This document shows, piece after piece, positions 1-12,539 of a DNA stretch of 64,000 nt; within the stretch, counting starts at the first letter, position 1, and every line of letters starts with the position of its first letter. This DNA is from Ziziphus jujuba. Its lineage: Eukaryota; Streptophyta; Magnoliopsida; Rosales; Rhamnaceae. The DNA lies in the NCBI RefSeq assembly GCF_031755915.1, contig NC_083382.1:33440501-33504500 (forward strand), given 5' to 3'. Made by a program: the position numbers and the translations under genes. Under the pieces are notes generated by a model. It was given only the letters and a program-made list of their open reading frames with translations, ran no database searches and was not told the origin of the DNA.

Positions 1-1089
1 AAAAAAAAATAAAATATATTAAAATAAACTATATTTCTGTTTTTCTTCTTCTTGTCGGAAATATGAATGAATATGTTGGATTTCCTTTTCTTTTTTTTTT
101 TTTTTCAACAAATAAAAAAAAAAGAAAAAAGAGAGAAGTATGAAAAATGAAAAATGGAATTGGACGTTGGGCAACTATAAATAGATAGATAGAGAAAAGT
201 AGTAGAAGAGAGATGGGAAATAACAAGTTAAAGAAGGCCAAATATTGAGCGAGTGGCCGTATAAATTGCGGCACTGCCAACATTTTGCAAACCAGCGGTC
301 CTGACGCGCGTCCACACGTACGCTCTCCTTCTCATTCCCCATATCGCTGTAACTTTTTTGCCCTTTCACTATTACTCCGCTGTAAATATTTTTGTTCTCT
401 TCATTTTATTTCCTTCACTTATATACCCTTCTCCTTCTTCTTTTTCATTTTCCTTTTTCCTGTAATTTACCATATACGTTATATTTACTTATTTTCTCAT
501 TTCTTATATATATATATATATATATAATTTTTAGGTTTCACTTGTTAGGCGTTGATTTTTATTTTTATTTTCCTTCTACCTTATAATTTGTTTTCTCAAA
601 TATTTGTTAGTATTAATTAATAATAATTATAATTGTTAGCATTTCAAATGATTATAAATTTAAAGCAATGAGAAAAATACAATTTGAAATTTAAATTGTT
701 TTTTTTTTAAAAATATTGTTGTCAATTTAAATGCATAACAGACTATAATTACTATTAACAAACATTAATAAATATTTGAAATAAGCAAATGACTTCGATA
801 ACTTATTTGTTTGTAGTTTATATATATATATATATATACATGTAATTTGCTTGTTTTAAAATTTGTTAGCATGTGTTGATGGTAATTATAGTTTGTTAAA
901 GATTTTAAATAATTATAGATAATAATCATCATAGCATTTTGTCTTCTTTTATTAGGCAATTTGAAATCAATGGAATGCTAATACCCAGTATATATTATGA
1001 TTTGAACATATGTGGCTTTACATGATAATGTGGCTTTTTTACATAGGAGAGTTTTAAAAGGCTAATTGTTCCATTAGGCTTGATTCTTT
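1..1089. other. AT-rich intergenic spacer
   Basis: No convincing gene. The stretch holds poly(T/A) runs, a (GATA)-like run near 180-193, and (AT)n microsatellites near 508-527 and 820-838. The short open frames here are low-complexity Phe/Leu/Ser-rich translations without domain character. Confidence 0.7.
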
Positions 1090-1570
1090 GGTGCATGAGT
1101 AGAAGGGATTTGACACCGCTAACAATGGGACAGAGTATAAAGTGAATGTTGATGGTGCTATTTTAAGCTCTAAAGACGTTTTTGGTGTGGGAGTAGTAAT
1201 CATTTGCAACAGTCAAGGGTATTTAATAGTGATAATGGCTAAACCGTTTCCTGATTTGTACACTACTTTGGTAAATGAATTTTTAACAACTAAGAAAGCT
1301 TTGATTGTCCAGTCTTGGATGGGGATTTCAAGGTGGTAAGCTAGTTGGTGACTTATTGGAAGCCATTCTTCTCAATTTTTTTATTTTAGGAGCTGAGTGC
1401 TTTTTTAGTGGAAGAAATTAAGCGTCTTTTAGCTTTATATGATGATTTTCACTACTCTGCTTATGGAGAAGGAAAATAAAGCAGTTCATGTTTTAGTTGG
1501 GCATTATCTTTGTTCTTGTTTGAAACTTGGATGGAGAAAGGACCAATTTCGTTGAATCCTACATTCTCAA
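1090..1570 (+). pseudogene. Decayed LINE-type RNase H (RVT_3-like) fragment
   Basis: A short open frame at 1142-1339 encodes a peptide starting MNVDGAILSSKDVFGVGVVI, which resembles the start of the RNase H-like domain found at the C-terminus of plant non-LTR retrotransposon ORF2 and in related host genes (VNVDGA followed by GVGVVIRD). The similarity continues past 1339 in shifted frames to about 1560, with words such as LVGDLLEAILLN and HVLVGHYLC, so the coding capacity is broken by frameshifts and stops. A poly(A) run at about 1751-1779 lies downstream on the same strand, as expected for the 3' end of a 5'-truncated LINE copy. No target duplication was found by eye. An alternative is a pseudogene of a host RNase H-like gene. 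Confidence 0.55.
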
Positions 1571-3292
1571 AATGATGCATTTTTAATGAAAAGTTTTAGG
1601 TTTATTTTGGAAAAGAAGAAGAAGAAAGAAATCAAATTGTATCAATTTAGTTTTTATTATGGTTATTTTGGTGATTGAAATGAATCAAAGCGATATTCAA
1701 AATTCAATAAACAAACTAAAGTACATACAAAACTATAATTCCAAGTGACCCAAAAAAAAAAAAAAAAAAAAAAAAAAAACTATGCACTGTCAAGTTCCAA
1801 CTACCACTTTGAAATGTAAACTTGTGATGACTATAAGACCCAATAAGGCCACGCCATGTTTTTACCAAAAAAATAAATAAATAAGGCCACGCCACATAAA
1901 AGTTGGAAGTTTTAAACTGGGCACATAAAATTGTCCTGACAGGTTAATTAAAAAAAAAAGCTAATTTTTCATTTTATAAAAATATTATTTTTCAAATGAT
2001 AATTCATGAGTTCGAATTCTATATTTAGGTTTTGTTTGGTAAGGGTTTGTTTTTAGTTTAAAAGTTTTATTTGAATGTTAAATTTTTTTTTATAAAAAAA
2101 TAAAAATATCTAGTAAAGGTTAATAAATATTTATTAAATAAAAAATAATTTTTTAAAATAATTTTTAAAAAATTCAAATTTTATGTTTTTAATTTTTTTT
2201 TATCTTATATGAAAATTTAATAAATATTTAATACAATTTAATAAAAATTTAATATAATTTTTTTATTTACAACCAAGTATTTATTAATTTTTTAATAATT
2301 TTTTTTAAAAAAATTTATTATACAAAATTCTACATATCAAAAATCTATTTTTATTAGCTATACCTAACAGATCTTTATAATATTCGAACAAAAAAACAGC
2401 ATCCATTTACTAATGTTATTTTAATGGAAACTAAATATTTCATTTTTGTTTTTATCATAATGTTTACATATGATCTGTAAAATATAAATATTTCATTTTT
2501 GTTTTTATCATAATGTTTACATATGATCTGTAAAATATATTTATATATTTTCGTTGGTCATAGAAATAACTATAACTTTATCATCTTCAGTAATCAACCT
2601 CTTTTTACTTTGATGTGGACAAAAATTGCACAGATTTTTTCCTAGAAAGGAACAGGAAATATATCCTATTTAACAACAATAGAATATTTGCTTAGATTGT
2701 TGTTTTGAGATTTATCATAAAATATCTGTTGAAACAAATAAAAATGTATTTCAACAAAAATGTAGAATACACATTTTTTAAATATTTTTAATGAAAATGT
2801 TATTCCATTTTTTTTTTTTTTTGGTGGTAATAGAATGTAAATGCATCTTAATTTATTATTTTTCCCTTTCGAAAATTTGACGAAAAGATAATTTAATCAT
2901 TCACGCTCCCAAATATAAAGTCCAAAAATAATTAAAAGAAATAAAGCTTCATATCCTCCACGCGCTTTCCAGGACCGTGTCATTTAATAACCAACAGGAA
3001 AACGCCACGTCCGTTCCAAACCTCATGTGCCCATCAGTCCATCACATCATCAAGTTTAGAAATGAATCAGGAAATTTGAAATGTATTAAAGGGAAAAAAA
3101 AAAAAAGAAAAAACATGGTTTTGGGGTAAAGCGAGAAATAAAAAAAAAAAGATAAAAAGAAAAGGAGTGGCAAATTAGCAATCAAACAAAAGAGAGCCAC
3201 CAACAAGAGAATCATAAAGGAAAAAGGCACATAGGGAAAAAAAAAAAAAAAGAAGTTAAAATTTAAAAATTAAAATTAAAGAAATAAAAACA
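1571..3292. other. AT-rich spacer upstream of the PP2A gene
   Basis: No gene seen. It contains the poly(A) run at 1751-1779, a perfect 53-bp tandem duplication at 2433-2538, and A/T homopolymers. The last few hundred bases, which become less AT-extreme from about 2940, probably contain the promoter of the PP2A gene, but no clear TATA box was found. Confidence 0.6.
2433..2538. repeat. Perfect 53-bp tandem duplication
   Basis: Positions 2433-2485 are repeated exactly at 2486-2538, starting with AAATATTTCATTTTTG. Exact identity suggests a recent duplication or replication slippage. Confidence 0.9.
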
Positions 3293-3302
3293 TTGGGTTC
3301 TC

Positions 3303-3314
<12 letters not shown>

Positions 3315-3342
<28 letters not shown>
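3315..3342 (+). repeat. (CT)n microsatellite in the PP2A 5' leader
   Basis: A C-run followed by about 14 CT units lies about 145 bp upstream of the PP2A start codon. CT-rich tracts are common in plant core promoters and 5' leaders, so this probably lies near or in the 5' UTR. The exact transcription start cannot be placed. Confidence 0.75.
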
Positions 3343-3346
<4 letters not shown>

Positions 3347-3485
3347 GTGAGAGTATTTCGAAGAAGGCGAAATCTAGGGTTTGTGGAACTCTGGTGTTTG
3401 GGGAGCCAAATCCAAGCGATCTTGATCCGTAACACGGCGCGTATTGGAGGAGAACAAACAAGGAGTAAGGAGAAGGAACAGAGCT

Positions 3486-6400
3486 ATGGATTCGGTCCCT
3501 TCCAATTCACATGGGAACCTTGACGAGCAGATTGCTCAGCTCATGCAGTGCAAGCCCTTGTCTGAACAAGAGGTACCTTCATTTTCTCCGTTGCCTTTCT
3601 TGTGATTTTTCGCTTTTGGAAATTTCTATTTTTGAATTGAGTTGGGGAATTTCGTGCTGATCTTTGGGGGTGTATTGTGATGGGTAAATGATTTTTCTTT
3701 TAATTTTTTTTTTTTTTTTTTGAAATGGTTTGGATCAGGTTTGATTTCTTAGTGTTTTAGCGGGCCAGATCGAAATTTTAAATGCGTAGTTTTGTTGTGG
3801 GATTGGGTCATGCCGGGTAGGGGTTGGTTTGTGATCTGTCGTTTTAGCTGAATTAGGGGCTTTGTAGGGGACCGATCTAGTCTTGTAATATGGTATAATC
3901 ATGGGTTTCTTCATATATTTGTTGATGATTGTATGGGATCCGTTGAAGGTTCTGTTTCTCTTGCAGTTTGGTCTCGCACAGAATGTAGCTTGTATCCAGT
4001 GTTATGGTAGGATTAGTATACGAAACTAGTGTCCTTGAAATGGAAAGTCTACCTGACGTAAGGTATTTTTAATTTTTTTCTGCTGTCATCATTGGGATAT
4101 TCTCCCTGTGCCAAGTAAGTATCCTGTTGGACTTTAAGTTCCTGGTGGTCTTTGTTAATCTAATTTTCTAGGAGTTGTACACCCCTAAAATCTTTTGATT
4201 AAGAAGAAGGCCCATTTTACAAATGATTGGCACATTGGATTTCTCAAGGGACTTAGAATTAGCTATGAACTGAGGTTTTGCTGCAAATGGTACTAGATGA
4301 AATCCAGTCGTAAAATTCTCAACCTCTTGGACCAGTGTCTCACGTTGATGCATATCAAGCAAATTCAAGCCCATCTTACAGTTTCAGGCACCCTTTCTGA
4401 TTCTTATGCTGCAGCAAAGATCATTGCCTTTTGTGCAGCTCCTGACCGTAATAATTTATGTCATGCTCACCGACTCTTTTGTTGTCTGCCTTATCGGACC
4501 AACTACATCTGGAACATAATGATAAGGTCCTTTACTGAGAGAAATGAGCCCATCAGAGCTTTTTCTGTATACAACAAAATGCGTGAGAATAGTTTCTTAC
4601 CTAACAACTACACCTTCTCTTTCCTCCTCAATGCCTGTGCCGATCTTTCGGACTTTCCATTGGGTTTGGTGATCCATGGCCAAGCCATCAGGTTGGGTTG
4701 GGAGTTGTATGACTTTGTTCTGAATGGATTGATCCACTTTTATGTTACTTATTTCTGCATGGGCTCAGCTCATAAGCTGTTTAATATGAGTGTAAACAGA
4801 GATGTTATCACATGGACCTCTTTAATTAATGGCTATGTCAAGTCGGGTCAGCTTTTGATTGCAAAGGAATTGTTTGATCAAATGCCAGAAAAGAATGCGG
4901 TTTCTTGGAGTACTATGGTTAATGGGTATGCACAAGTTGGGATGTTCAAAGAGGCTCTAGAACTTTTTAGTGACATGCAAACTTCTGGGATTGCGCCTAA
5001 TCATGCTAGCATTGTTGGTGCACTAACTGCTTGTGCTTTTCTTGGTGCATTGGATCAAGGAAGGTGGATACATGCATATGCGGATAGAAATAACATGCAG
5101 TTAGATAGAGTATTGGGTACTGCTCTTGTTGACATGTATGCAAAGTGTGGCTGTATTGAAACTGCTCGTTGTGTATTTGATGTGATGTTGGATAGGGATG
5201 TTTTTGCTTTTACGGCTTTGATTTCAGGTCTAGCTAATCATGGTCAGAGTGCAAGTGCAATTGAGTTGTTTATCAGGATGCAAAGTGAAGGAGTTCTACC
5301 AAATGAAGTTACATTCATAGGTGTCTTGAGTGCTTGTGGTCGAATGGGGCTTGTGGATGAAGGATTGAGAATCTTTGAGAGCATGAGTACGGTTTATGGG
5401 ATTGAGCCAGGGTTGCAGCACTACGGGTGTTTGGTGGATCTCCTGGGGAGAGTTGGAATGCTAGAAGAGGCAAAGAAGGTGGTAAGTCAGATGCCCATGG
5501 AACCTGACTCATACGTATTGGGCGCATTGCTCAATGCGTGTAGAGATCATGGAGATGTAAAATTTGGCCAAGAAATGGCTGATCGCTTGGCTGAGCAAGG
5601 ACTAGACCACAGTGGGGTTCATGTTCTTCTTTCAAACATATATGCCTCTGCTGATCGATGGGATTATGTCACAATTGTAAGAAGGGGAATGGAAAAGAAG
5701 ATGGTGACAAAGAAGCCAGGATGTAGTGTAATTGAAATTGATGGTGCGGTCTGTGAATTTGTTGCTGGAGACAGGTCACATGAGTGCATGGAGGAAATTG
5801 TTTTTTCATTGCTTTCCATCGACAAGCACTTGAAATCTTCTTGGCTTAGTGATGATGGTGATGACAAGATAATCGAATAAGTCAATTTGCAGATGATAGT
5901 TTTGTGCTCAAGTATTATTGAGAACAAAATGTTCTTGCATTAATGTTGATCTTTTGTATCAATTATCTGTTCAATCTATTTAAGCTGTGTTTCACTCTTG
6001 GTTTTTGTTCATTTTATTGGGCAAAAAGTTCTTGTTTTAAATTATTAAAATTAAGTAGAATGTGGAACATTTACATTTAGGATAAATTTCTTATAAGAGA
6101 GTTTGATTCTTGTATAGTTGATGTTATTGGCATCGTGTTTGTAGTACTATTCTAGTTCTGAATTGATTATTTATCTTGTTGGATTTGTGTTAGTGCTATA
6201 CAATGTGGCTCTCATTGCCACTCATTGGGTTATTTTTATTTTATTTTATTCATAAAGTACGCGGATTGAGCAAGTGTGATACAGGAAGCCAATATTTTGT
6301 TTGATGTAGAATAGAACTGATGGTGGTGTTGTTGATTGGCATCAATCACAAATTAGAATTATAAAAAGAACGATGAACTGAAAGAAAAAGGGAGAAGTTG

Positions 6401-9400
6401 AAAAGCTATTTTGATTTCTCTTACTCGTTGTTTGTGAGTAAGGGATTTAAAGCAGATTGTAGGAAAATGAAAGGAGCCAGTGGCGAATCTAGAATTTTCA
6501 CAGGTCATAAAAAGCCATTTCAATTAAAATCATCAACTTATATTATATGGAATTTCCTTTGAGGTTGAATATTCAATCTGGTACTCCTGTTTGATATTTT
6601 ATAAGCAGTCTTTTCTGTATCTCTTTTTGGTTATTTCTCTCAAACGCTCGTTTAATTTTTAGAGAGCTTCTTTAAGAAGTTTGTTCTTTTAGCTTTAGGG
6701 ATATGTTCAATTGTTAACTTTGTTTGTTTGTCAACGTAGGTAAGGGTTCTGTGTGAAAAGGCCAAGGAGATATTTATGGAGGAGAGCAATGTGCAAGTGT
6801 GTATGCTTTTTTATTTTTTATTTTCTTTTTATGTCCATTCCTACTTTTTTACACAAGTTTTTAGTTTATAATGATTTTGATGTGTCATATTTTGATAAAT
6901 TTTTTTGATTGCAGCCTGTGAAAAGTCCTGTTACAATCTGTGGTGATATTCATGGGCAATTCCATGATCTTGCAGAGCTTTTTCGCATTGGAGGAAAGGT
7001 ATCTGATTTGGTTGGGGCATTTTTTTCATTTTAGATTCTCCAATGGAATGCTAATTAGTGTCTCGTAGTAATTATTACTGTGTTTACTGGCATATTCTGC
7101 TTCAAGTGATGATAGCATTTATTCTTTAATTGGTCTTATAAATGGCAGCTATTGTGGTCACATTGCCGGCACCTGTGTTCTTTATGATCTTTTGTCAATT
7201 GACTCTTTCCCTAATGTTTATTTTTTACTTTTTTCTTTTAAAAAAATATTTGTTATCTGATCAGACATTCTGTCTTGGATTTTTAGTTTGTTCTGGTTTG
7301 TATGTATCGTGTCACTATTTTTATATTTCTCTTTATGGATGTGTTGAACATTCCTGTCACCTAACTTTTTAAAAGTTTTTTAAAAGTTATTTGTTAATTT
7401 ATCTGATATAAAATGATCTTTATTGGTTATTAAGCTTGTGGTTTTTATGTCTCTTGTCACCGTTTTCTTTTTCTTCATGTATATGTTGAATATGCATGAT
7501 TTATAAGTACCCTATTCATTTCTGGTTGCAATTTTGTTGTAGTGTCCAGATACAAATTATTTGTTCATGGGAGATTATGTTGATCGTGGCTATTATTCAG
7601 TTGAAACTGTAACTGTAAGTATGAGTTGCGCTTTCTTTATTTTTTTCATCAAGGTACTACTGTTATGTTTTCTTTTCCTCTTTGGCATTTAAAAGTGCTC
7701 AAGGAATCTCTGCAGAGTAGTATCTATAAATTGAGAGTATTTCTATATGAAACATAAATTATTTAACTTTTAGTGAGTTGGACTCAACATGAGCCTGGTT
7801 GTGCACTTAGTGGTCTGTTATCATCCCCGTAGAATGATCAGGATATTTAAGTTTAATGGATTTTATTTCATTTGTGCCTCCATTTGTATTCTCAGTTTAG
7901 TTTTCTGCATGAATGCTTACATTGCAATTGGTAAATGATGGTTATCAACTTGTTGAAATGATGGGATGGGGTTGAAAATGGTTGTAGTTGAGAAGAATCA
8001 GGATCAATGTAGTTGTCTTCATGGCATTGTTTGAGAAAGGTACTCTTGGGCATTGGCTTGAGGGGTGGGTGGTGGGTTGGGTTGACTTATCTTACATCTT
8101 TTTGATGCATATGTTACTGCAGGAGAAAAGATGAATGCAGATATATAAAAGATAGCTAGAACATATTTTAACTTTTAACTAGAGTGCTTTCTAAAATTAG
8201 TTTTTTTCCAGTTTATGTAATTTCCATTTTCAAGATACTTATTTCTTATGGCTTTGTTGCATCCAATCCATTTGAGTTTCACGGTTTCTTATGCTTTAAC
8301 TTGAGTTGATTATTTATATGTTAATTGATTAATTCAGCTCCTGGTGGCCTTGAAAGTGCGTTACCCACAACGAATTACTATTCTTAGAGGAAATCATGAA
8401 AGCCGTCAGGTAAAATTTTGATCAAACACTTATGGATTTTCTTCTTATCTTTGTCTTGTTCTAGTCCTTTCTACTTTGATTTGATATGATTTTATATGCT
8501 AGTCTATTTATTTCTATTGAAATTTGTTGTGCTGAACTGCTGATTATGGCTCTTTTGTTTCTGCTTTGCAGATTACTCAAGTTTATGGGTTCTATGATGA
8601 GTGCCTTCGAAAGTGAGTTGCTTAGCACCTTCAGTTTCTAGGGGATTTGGTTTATATAGCATGTCACTTAGTATAAGATTCCGGTTTTTATTTTTTTATT
8701 TTTTATTTTTTATTTTTTATTTTTTTATTTTTTGCCTAATTGCAAATTGAAAATCTATGTAAAATGTTTTCTTTATTGTTTTCTAATTTTTTGGAGATTC
8801 TACAATTATATAGTGTTTATCAAGGTAAAAATGATTATTCTTCATGATTGCAATGCCTGATAAGGGTTCTGTTAGAGTCTTGTCACGTGTATTTTATTTA
8901 CATGCTTGTAGTATTGCTAGATTAGAGTCAATAGTGCAACATCAAATGCAAAGGCTTAAAAGGAAAATTCTTTAAAGTCTCAAACTTTCCTGTGCACTGA
9001 AGTTTTCTACATGACTGGCTATTTTTTGTCGTTTGAAAAAATGTGGCAAATTTATAGATACACTTTTCCTTGTTGACCTCATCAAAAATTTTATTGAAGA
9101 AATGCGATTATTTTATTTGATAAAAAAAGTTCTTACATGTCGCATATGTTTAAATTATGGTGCAAAGTTCGTGTGATTATTTTCTTAAGATTTCGAGTGG
9201 TAGAAGATTGAGGGTGAAGGGGAAATACGGGATACTTTTATTGCTTAATTATTTTGTTTCCTGTACCTGCTTTGCCTATTTGATATAATTTTCATGAGTT
9301 TGTATCTACTTTGCAGGTATGGTAATGCCAATGTATGGAAGATTTTTACAGATTTGTTTGACTATTTTCCACTGACTGCATTGGTTAGTATTGTTATATA

Positions 9401-10673
9401 TCATGGTTTCTGCTAATGTTAAATCTATTTTGCCTCACTCCTTTGGTTTTTAGAAGAAACAAAAACTGAAAAGTGAATCAGTAGCTTCTGTTGCTTTACT
9501 AAGCTCCTTTAGAAAAGCCTGTATGAATTCTTGCAATTTGAAGGGTTCAACCAATTACATGATTGACATCAAACATGTAATTGTTTTATGATTATTCTGC
9601 TGCTACAAAGTGACGCTCAAGGGTTATGGTTTAATTGATATTGGCAACTTAGATGATGGAGTCCGATTCTCTCAATGCTGGAAAATTTGTCTTTACAAGT
9701 TAATGTTTGGATCTTGATTTGGCAAGGTGATATTGTTTGCACTAACTTTTTATTTCCTTTTGTTTTTATAGGTTGAATCTGAGATATTTTGCCTGCATGG
9801 TGGACTGTCACCATCCATTGAAACACTTGATAACATACGTAATTTTGATCGTGTACAAGAGGTTCCTCATGAGGGTCCTATGTGTGACCTTTTATGGTCC
9901 GACCCAGATGATCGCTGTGGTTGGGGTATCTCTCCTAGGGGTGCTGGATATACATTTGGCCAGGTAGTATATTTTCTCTCTAAATGATTATGGACACTTT
10001 GTGGGGTGGTGGGTAAAGGCTAAAGTCATTTGTTTATTGTTCCCAATTTTCATGAAGCTTTGCTAGTATGTTTGTTTGGAAAACTGTTTTTACAGGACAT
10101 ATCTGAGCAGTTTAACCATACCAACAACTTGAAGCTGATTGCAAGAGCCCACCAGCTGGTTATGGAAGGATATAATTGGGGTCATGTAAGCATTTGCTCA
10201 ATACTTGAGGCCCACTTTGGGATGATGGTTTTCCTTAGGGCGAGCGTTTGTCTGATTTGTTCTCCTTGTGACAGGAACAAAAAGTGGTCACCATATTTAG
10301 TGCACCCAATTATTGCTATCGATGTGGAAACATGGCATCTATCCTGGAAGTTGACGACTGCAAAGGCCATACATTCATTCAGGTAGGGTTCCGCTTCAGT
10401 CCTCTTTGAAACTCCTTGCCATGCGACACACATCCTAGCAACAAGGATTTGGAATAAAACGAAAAAGAGAAAAAAAAAAAAAAAGTACCAAGGAAACAAA
10501 AATTGCTTTTATATTGATGCTCTTCAGATGGGAGGTTCGTTGCTCTCAATTGTCTGGACAAAATTCCATGACAAGAGATTGAATGTGTTTTTATTTGTTG
10601 GTTTCAGTTTGAGCCAGCTCCAAGGAGGGGAGAGCCAGATGTTACCCGGAGAACACCTGATTACTTCTTATGA
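3486..10673 (+). CDS. PP2A: Serine/threonine protein phosphatase PP2A catalytic subunit (subfamily II, PP2A-3/4-like)
   Basis: Eleven coding exons: 3486-3572, 6740-6796, 6915-6998, 7543-7614, 8338-8409, 8572-8612, 9317-9383, 9772-9963, 10096-10185, 10275-10382 and 10608-10673. They join in frame through GT-AG introns into 311 residues, close to the usual 306-313. Metal-binding and catalytic motifs are intact: GDIHG (Asp59, His61), GDYVDRG (Asp87), RGNHE (Asn119, His120). The C-terminal TPDYFL tail carries the Tyr and Leu used for phosphorylation and carboxymethylation in this family. The protein is the catalytic subunit of the trimeric PP2A holoenzyme in cytosol and nucleus, dephosphorylating Ser/Thr in hormone, stress and cell-cycle signalling. 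The N-terminus ([20 protein letters not shown]) carries the extension before LDEQI that is typical of PP2A-3/4 rather than PP2A-1/2/5. Intron 1 is over 3.1 kb and hosts a complete PPR gene. Confidence 0.96.
4297..5880 (+). CDS. PLS-type pentatricopeptide repeat protein with E/E+ domain, nested in PP2A intron 1
   Basis: Uninterrupted 527-residue frame. An in-frame TAG lies immediately before the ATG, so the start is well supported. Repeats of about 31-36 residues run through the protein, with typical words ([63 protein letters not shown]). They are followed by the E/E+ region ([51 protein letters not shown]). No terminal DYW deaminase domain is present. PLS-E proteins are usually imported into mitochondria or plastids and specify RNA editing or processing sites, recruiting a deaminase in trans when DYW is absent. 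The target RNA cannot be told from the sequence. The N-terminus lacks an obvious long transit peptide. The gene lies wholly within the first PP2A intron, on the same strand, and is intronless, as most PLS PPR genes are. Confidence 0.92.
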   Translation: MKSSRKILNLLDQCLTLMHIKQIQAHLTVSGTLSDSYAAAKIIAFCAAPDRNNLCHAHRLFCCLPYRTNYIWNIMIRSFTERNEPIRAFSVYNKMRENSFLPNNYTFSFLLNACADLSDFPLGLVIHGQAIRLGWELYDFVLNGLIHFYVTYFCMGSAHKLFNMSVNRDVITWTSLINGYVKSGQLLIAKELFDQMPEKNAVSWSTMVNGYAQVGMFKEALELFSDMQTSGIAPNHASIVGALTACAFLGALDQGRWIHAYADRNNMQLDRVLGTALVDMYAKCGCIETARCVFDVMLDRDVFAFTALISGLANHGQSASAIELFIRMQSEGVLPNEVTFIGVLSACGRMGLVDEGLRIFESMSTVYGIEPGLQHYGCLVDLLGRVGMLEEAKKVVSQMPMEPDSYVLGALLNACRDHGDVKFGQEMADRLAEQGLDHSGVHVLLSNIYASADRWDYVTIVRRGMEKKMVTKKPGCSVIEIDGAVCEFVAGDRSHECMEEIVFSLLSIDKHLKSSWLSDDGDDKIIE

Positions 10674-11707
10674 TGCGAATGGTCGAGTAGTTACTGAAAT
10701 CCCAGTGGCTAGGGTCGGCCCAACTTTATTTGTGGCCATAGGCGAGAGAAAAGAAAAGGGGGGCTTTTTAATTAAATTGTATTTTTATATAAATAATATT
10801 AATTAATGTATGTTTACAATATATTTTATTTAAATTTTTTTTTTTTGTTTGCTTTGCTCTTAATATAGTGAGGATGCTTGGCTTGAAAATGGCCCTTCTT
10901 TGCTTTTATATTTTCTTCAAATGAGTGTGGATTATAATTATTATTATTATTTTGTTTATGGAAGGGATCATTGATATTGAGGAGTAGAAGTTTAGAAGAA
11001 TTTTATAGTTTGAAGAGGTGTTGAAAGAGATTGAGAAACAAACATTGAAAAAATGCCAAAAAATAAAAAAAAATACAAAAAAAAGAACCTGTGGACAATT
11101 TGACATTGAAAATTTTGAAAATTGGATTAAATTATTTATAGGAAAAAAAAAAAAAAAACTATCCATCAATGGGTTTATAAAATTATCAAAGCAATTGTAA
11201 TTTTATGTTTGTCAAGACAGATTTTTAGATCCTCTATGCTTTTTTATGTTTTTTAAAAGACAAAAATCAAATAAAAATCCTATACGTGTCCCGGTTGGTC
11301 CTGGAAGAAACTTGAGAGCTTACCTCACTTGCATCGACTAGTTGATCGAATTAACTAATCTTAAAAGAAAATTGAATATCCATGGGCTGCTTCTTCTAAG
11401 TAACAGGAATTGTTGGTTTTGTGGGGCTTAAATTGTTTCCTCGTTAAGTTTGTGGTGTGTTTCTTGTATACATTTTTACCAGAACTAGAAGTGAAGTGAC
11501 TTGGATTGCAAGGAATTACTCAAGAAAGTGGTAGAAATTTCATTCAATAAACACTGTCTGTGTACACTCTTTACAGAGGAGATCATATATATATATATAT
11601 ATATGATATATGTACGCATATACATAAATATATATATATATATATATTTATATGTCACCGTAAGTTTGGTGGGTGGTATGAGGAATGGAAGTAAACTGTG
11701 GTTGTTA
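10674..11707. other. Convergent intergenic region between PP2A and phytoene synthase
   Basis: Contains the PP2A 3' UTR (A/T-rich from about 10770) and the 3' UTR of the minus-strand phytoene synthase. (AT)n tracts lie at about 11586-11605 and 11628-11647. No further gene seen. Confidence 0.65.
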
Positions 11708-12487
11708 TTAAAAGCGCGCAGTAGAAGCAGATGCGGGTGATAGAGATCTGGAGTAAGCTGAAGGCAGCGTGAGAAGTTTCTTACTTCTTGGAACGTATGC
11801 TCGCTTTGTCAAGTTGTCATAGTCGTTATCCTCAATCGCATCCAATATTTTACGATATAACATCATCGCCGACCATACCTGCATGCATATCAATATCAAT
11901 ATCAATATCAATATCAATATCATCCGCATCATCATCTAACGTATTTATATCGAAATCTAACTTCATCCTCCAAATATCTATATTAGTTTACTCTATTTAT
12001 TTATTTATTTTTTTGTTTGTCCGTTCACTTTTAGAAGCAAATGAAAGTGACTAATGGAGTTTCAAAAAGAGTTTCCATCCATGTCATTCTGATTGTCTTT
12101 TTGTATGCATATTCTAGCAACTCTAGTGATGATCGTTTTCTGGCTTTTGATGTGAACTTCGTGATTTTTTTTTAATTATTTTTTTTAAAAAAAATATGGT
12201 ATATATAGTTGTATGTATATGTTTGCCCAGCAATTTACCGGCCAACGGCTGTCTTTGTCAAGCTGGGAAGCTCCTTCTTCTGCAAGGTCGAAATAGAATC
12301 TTGCTCTTGTTATCTGCTCTCTCATGAATTCTCTCCATCTATCACTGACTTTTCTTGAGAAAACATCCTTGTCGCAGAGCCCAAACTGTTGGAGCTCATC
12401 TTGGGGAAGATAAACTCTGCCTCTTATGGCACTGAAACAACAAGAAGAAAAAGCTTCATCAACCAATTAAGGGGATTACATATAATA

Positions 12488-12539
<52 letters not shown>

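Noticed and set aside
10030..10806. Open frames overlapping the 3' PP2A exons
   Set aside because: They run across introns and exons in other frames; the spliced PP2A frame explains the conservation.
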